36,265 bases of DNA, taken from NCBI GenBank assembly GCA_028706005.1, contig JAQWCI010000006.1:1-36265 (forward strand). Direction: 5' to 3'. A program made the translations under genes and the position numbers. Below are positions 35,034 to 36,265 of this stretch, piece by piece. Each line of letters starts with the position of its first letter. Positions within the stretch are counted from its first letter, which is position 1. Source of the DNA: Lachnospiraceae bacterium (lineage in GTDB: Bacteria > Bacillota > Clostridia > Lachnospirales > Lachnospiraceae). The notes under the pieces are model-generated. The model was not told the DNA's origin. It worked only from the letters and a program-made list of their open reading frames with translations, and made no database searches.

Positions 35034-35034
35034 G

Positions 35035-35535
35035 ATGAGCGAAAAGACCGGCATTATCTGGCACGACAGGAAGAGAAATTTTCTGGGACTTCCATGGACA
35101 TTTACTGTATATGAATTCAGCAACGACAGATTTTTTGTGGACAGGGGACTTATTAATTCAAGAGAGGATGAGGTCAGACTTTACCGCATAACGGACGTAT
35201 TCCTTACTCGCTCGCTATGGCAGAAGATCATAGGAACAGGGACGATACATGTTTCGTCTGCTGATCATTCTCTTGGCAATTTTGAGATTATCAACATCAA
35301 GGACAGCATGAAGATAAAGGAGCAGCTCTCAGCTCTCGTTGAGACGTCACGCCAGCAGAACCGCGTGTACACCAGGGAAAACATGAATACCGGAGGACCC
35401 GGATTCGGTCCGGGACCTGGTCCTGATTTCGGACCGGGACCTGGTTCTGATTTTGGCCCGGGACCTGATCATGAGCAGGGAACAGATGACGACGATGATC
35501 CAAATGCTCCGGACAATGATGACGACAACAGATAA
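35035..35535 (+). CDS. Bacterial PH-domain-like protein with GPGP repeats and acidic tail
   Basis: A 166-aa protein. Residues about 5-110 (RNFLGLPWTFTVYEFSNDRFFVDRG, EVRLYRITDVFLTRSLWQKIIGTGTIHV) match the bacterial PH-like (bPH_2) fold. The rest is low complexity: repeated GPGPGxDFGPGP units encoded by near-identical DNA, then DDDDDPNAPDNDDDNR. Strong GAGGAG RBS overlapping the PPK2 end. No membrane segment. Function unknown; binding or scaffolding is a guess. Coupling to PPK2 is the main clue. Confidence 0.85.
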   Translation: MSEKTGIIWHDRKRNFLGLPWTFTVYEFSNDRFFVDRGLINSREDEVRLYRITDVFLTRSLWQKIIGTGTIHVSSADHSLGNFEIINIKDSMKIKEQLSALVETSRQQNRVYTRENMNTGGPGFGPGPGPDFGPGPGSDFGPGPDHEQGTDDDDDPNAPDNDDDNR

Positions 35536-35542
35536 AAACAAT

Positions 35543-35673
35543 TCGAGTCATCGAGTCACATCGTGACATCGAGTCATTGTGACGTCGGGTCATCGTGACG
35601 TCGGGTCATCGGGTCATCGTGACATCATGTCGTCGAGTCATCGAGTCACATCGTGACATCGGGTCATCGTGAC
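35543..35673. repeat. Degenerate octamer repeat array with 41-bp duplication
   Basis: About sixteen contiguous units alternate between TCG(A/G)GTCA and TCGTGAC(A/G). GTCA and TGAC are reverse complements, so neighbouring units can form many small hairpins (GTCA-TCG-TGAC). The outermost 41-nt stretches (35543-35583 and 35633-35673) are direct repeats with 2 mismatches. No CRISPR-like spacers. Lies between the PH-domain gene and the queT promoter; no T run follows. Confidence 0.85.
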
Positions 35674-35711
35674 AGGAAATTGTTATCAATGAATACGATA
35701 GTAAAAAACTG

Positions 35712-35720
35712 TGATATAAT
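35712..35720 (+). promoter_or_regulatory. Extended -10 promoter of the queT leader
   Basis: TGATATAAT, a perfect extended -10; no good -35 is visible. Transcription would start near 35727, giving a leader of about 200 nt before queT. Confidence 0.55.
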
Positions 35721-35721
35721 A

Positions 35722-35759
35722 GCGACTGTTGCGTGCAAATAAAGGCATGCAGCAGTCGT
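35722..35759 (+). other. 14-bp hairpin at the 5' end of the queT leader
   Basis: CGACTGTTGCGTGC pairs with GCATGCAGCAGTCG (two G-U pairs) around AAATAAAG, followed by TTGTTTCATT. The tail is only partly T-rich, so it may be a leader stem or a weak terminator. Confidence 0.55.
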
Positions 35760-35772
35760 TGTTTCATTATCA

Positions 35773-35834
35773 GCGAGTGTTTAGCATATTTTATTGTATG
35801 CACTCCTTCCCACTCGCAAACAAAACTAAGGAGC
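35773..35834 (+). ncRNA. Candidate preQ1-class riboswitch with atypical loop
   Basis: GCGAGTG/CACTCGC form a stem whose loop begins TTTAGC, and an A-rich tail AAACAAAACTAAGG follows. TTAG can pair with CTAA as in the preQ1-I pseudoknot. Unlike typical preQ1-I, the loop carries an extra hairpin (GCATA/TATGC) and a CTCCTT that is perfectly complementary to AAGGAG in the tail. Location upstream of queT supports preQ1 sensing. The exact class is not settled. Confidence 0.5.
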
Positions 35835-35835
35835 A

Positions 35836-35919
35836 AAGTCAAAAATTCCGCCAGCGCGAATTTTTGACTTAAAGGTTTGTAAAAGACACAAACCTCTGTA
35901 TGGCTCCGGTATGAGGAGC
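35836..35919 (+). promoter_or_regulatory. Three consecutive hairpins before queT, the last covering its RBS
   Basis: First, AAGTCAAAAATTC/GAATTTTTGACTT, a perfect 13-bp stem with a 9-nt loop (35836-35870). Second, AGGTTTGT/ACAAACCT, a perfect 8-bp stem (35873-35895). Third, GCTCC/GGAGC (35903-35919), which buries the GAGGAG Shine-Dalgarno. No T run follows, so control looks translational rather than by termination. Confidence 0.6.
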
Positions 35920-35926
35920 GTAGTAT

Positions 35927-36265
35927 ATGAATAATAACAGTAAGGTTCTTTTTATGTCACGTGCGGCAATGATCGCCGCTCTCTATGTAATTCTTACGAT
36001 GTTTGCCGCAGGTTTTGATCTTGCAAGCGGCGCGATTCAGGTAAGGTTCTCAGAAGCTCTGACGATACTTCCATTCTTCACACCGGCTGCAGTGCCGGGA
36101 CTCGCCATAGGATGTCTCATCAGCAACATAATCACAGGGTGCAATATTTTCGATATCATATTTGGAACTCTTGCAAATTTCATTGGGGCAGCAGGCACTT
36201 ATGCACTGCGGAAGCACAGGTATCTTTGCACGATTCCACCGGTCATCAGCAATACAATAATAGTG
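35927..36265 (+). CDS. queT: Queuosine precursor ECF transporter S component (partial, 3' end beyond window)
   Basis: The first 113 codons, open to the window edge; not in the ORF track. Hydrophobic protein with the QueT motifs IAALYVILTMFAAGFDL and IQVRFSEALTILPFFTPAA, and a CLISNIITGCNIFDIIFG segment. QueT binds preQ1/preQ0-type queuosine precursors and works with a shared ECF module. GAGGAG lies 8 nt before the ATG. A second ATG at 35954 is possible but lacks an RBS. Preceded by a long structured leader. Confidence 0.92.
   Translation, partial: MNNNSKVLFMSRAAMIAALYVILTMFAAGFDLASGAIQVRFSEALTILPFFTPAAVPGLAIGCLISNIITGCNIFDIIFGTLANFIGAAGTYALRKHRYLCTIPPVISNTIIV

Noticed and set aside
35543-35673. 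CRISPR array
   Set aside because: Units are 8 nt, contiguous and degenerate, without spacers of constant length; no cas genes in the window.

Overview
The window looks like chromosomal DNA from an anaerobic Firmicute of class Clostridia, most like Lachnospiraceae. This rests on gene content and AGGAGG-type ribosome binding sites, not on a database match. Supporting genes are an HPr-like protein lacking the catalytic His, AsnA, a Rad3/XPD helicase with an N-terminal nuclease, FolT under a tetrahydrofolate riboswitch, QueT under a preQ1-like leader, and a very large sortase-type adhesin with pilin isopeptide domains. Nearly all genes are on the + strand. The exceptions (HPr-like gene, ATP-binding regulator, two-TM membrane protein, micro-ORFs) are mostly where the accessory DNA lies.

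Layout. 0-4.1 kb: HPr-like gene (-), divergent asnA with an attenuator-like leader, and the nuclease-helicase. 4.5-8.8 kb: intracellular GH13 amylase, then metN-metI-metQ, closed by a strong terminator. 8.8-10.0 kb: a minus-strand COG2865-type regulator that has lost the core of its AlbA_2 domain, enclosed by a perfect 14-bp inverted repeat. 10.1-12.05 kb: REC-GGDEF-EAL signalling protein, tRNA-Gly(GCC) and a bidirectional terminator. 12.05-13.7 kb: an AT-rich accessory segment with a two-TM protein, a compact promoter/RBS/9-codon ORF/terminator unit, a second micro-ORF and gene remnants. 13.74-22.42 kb: one giant cell-wall adhesin gene broken by a 1-nt frameshift just after the signal peptide and by an amber codon. 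22.6-26.7 kb: secreted SGNH hydrolase, KtrB-KtrA potassium uptake, GalE. 26.7-29 kb: small conserved hypothetical, THF riboswitch-folT, D,D-carboxypeptidase. 29-32.5 kb: heterodimeric ABC exporter. 32.7-35.5 kb: CNNM/CBS transporter-like protein, PPK2 and a PH-domain protein. 35.5-36.3 kb: an octamer repeat array, a long structured leader and the start of queT, cut by the window end.

How it fits together. Most of the window is housekeeping: amino-acid supply (AsnA, MetNIQ), vitamin-precursor uptake by ECF S-components (FolT, QueT), ion homeostasis (KtrAB, CNNM protein), envelope work (GalE, DacA, SGNH hydrolase, adhesin) and c-di-GMP turnover. The points most worth checking are the micro-ORF unit at 12.1-12.3 kb, the doubly interrupted adhesin, the inverted-repeat-bounded regulator with its missing domain core, the atypical queT leader, and the 8-nt repeat array before it.
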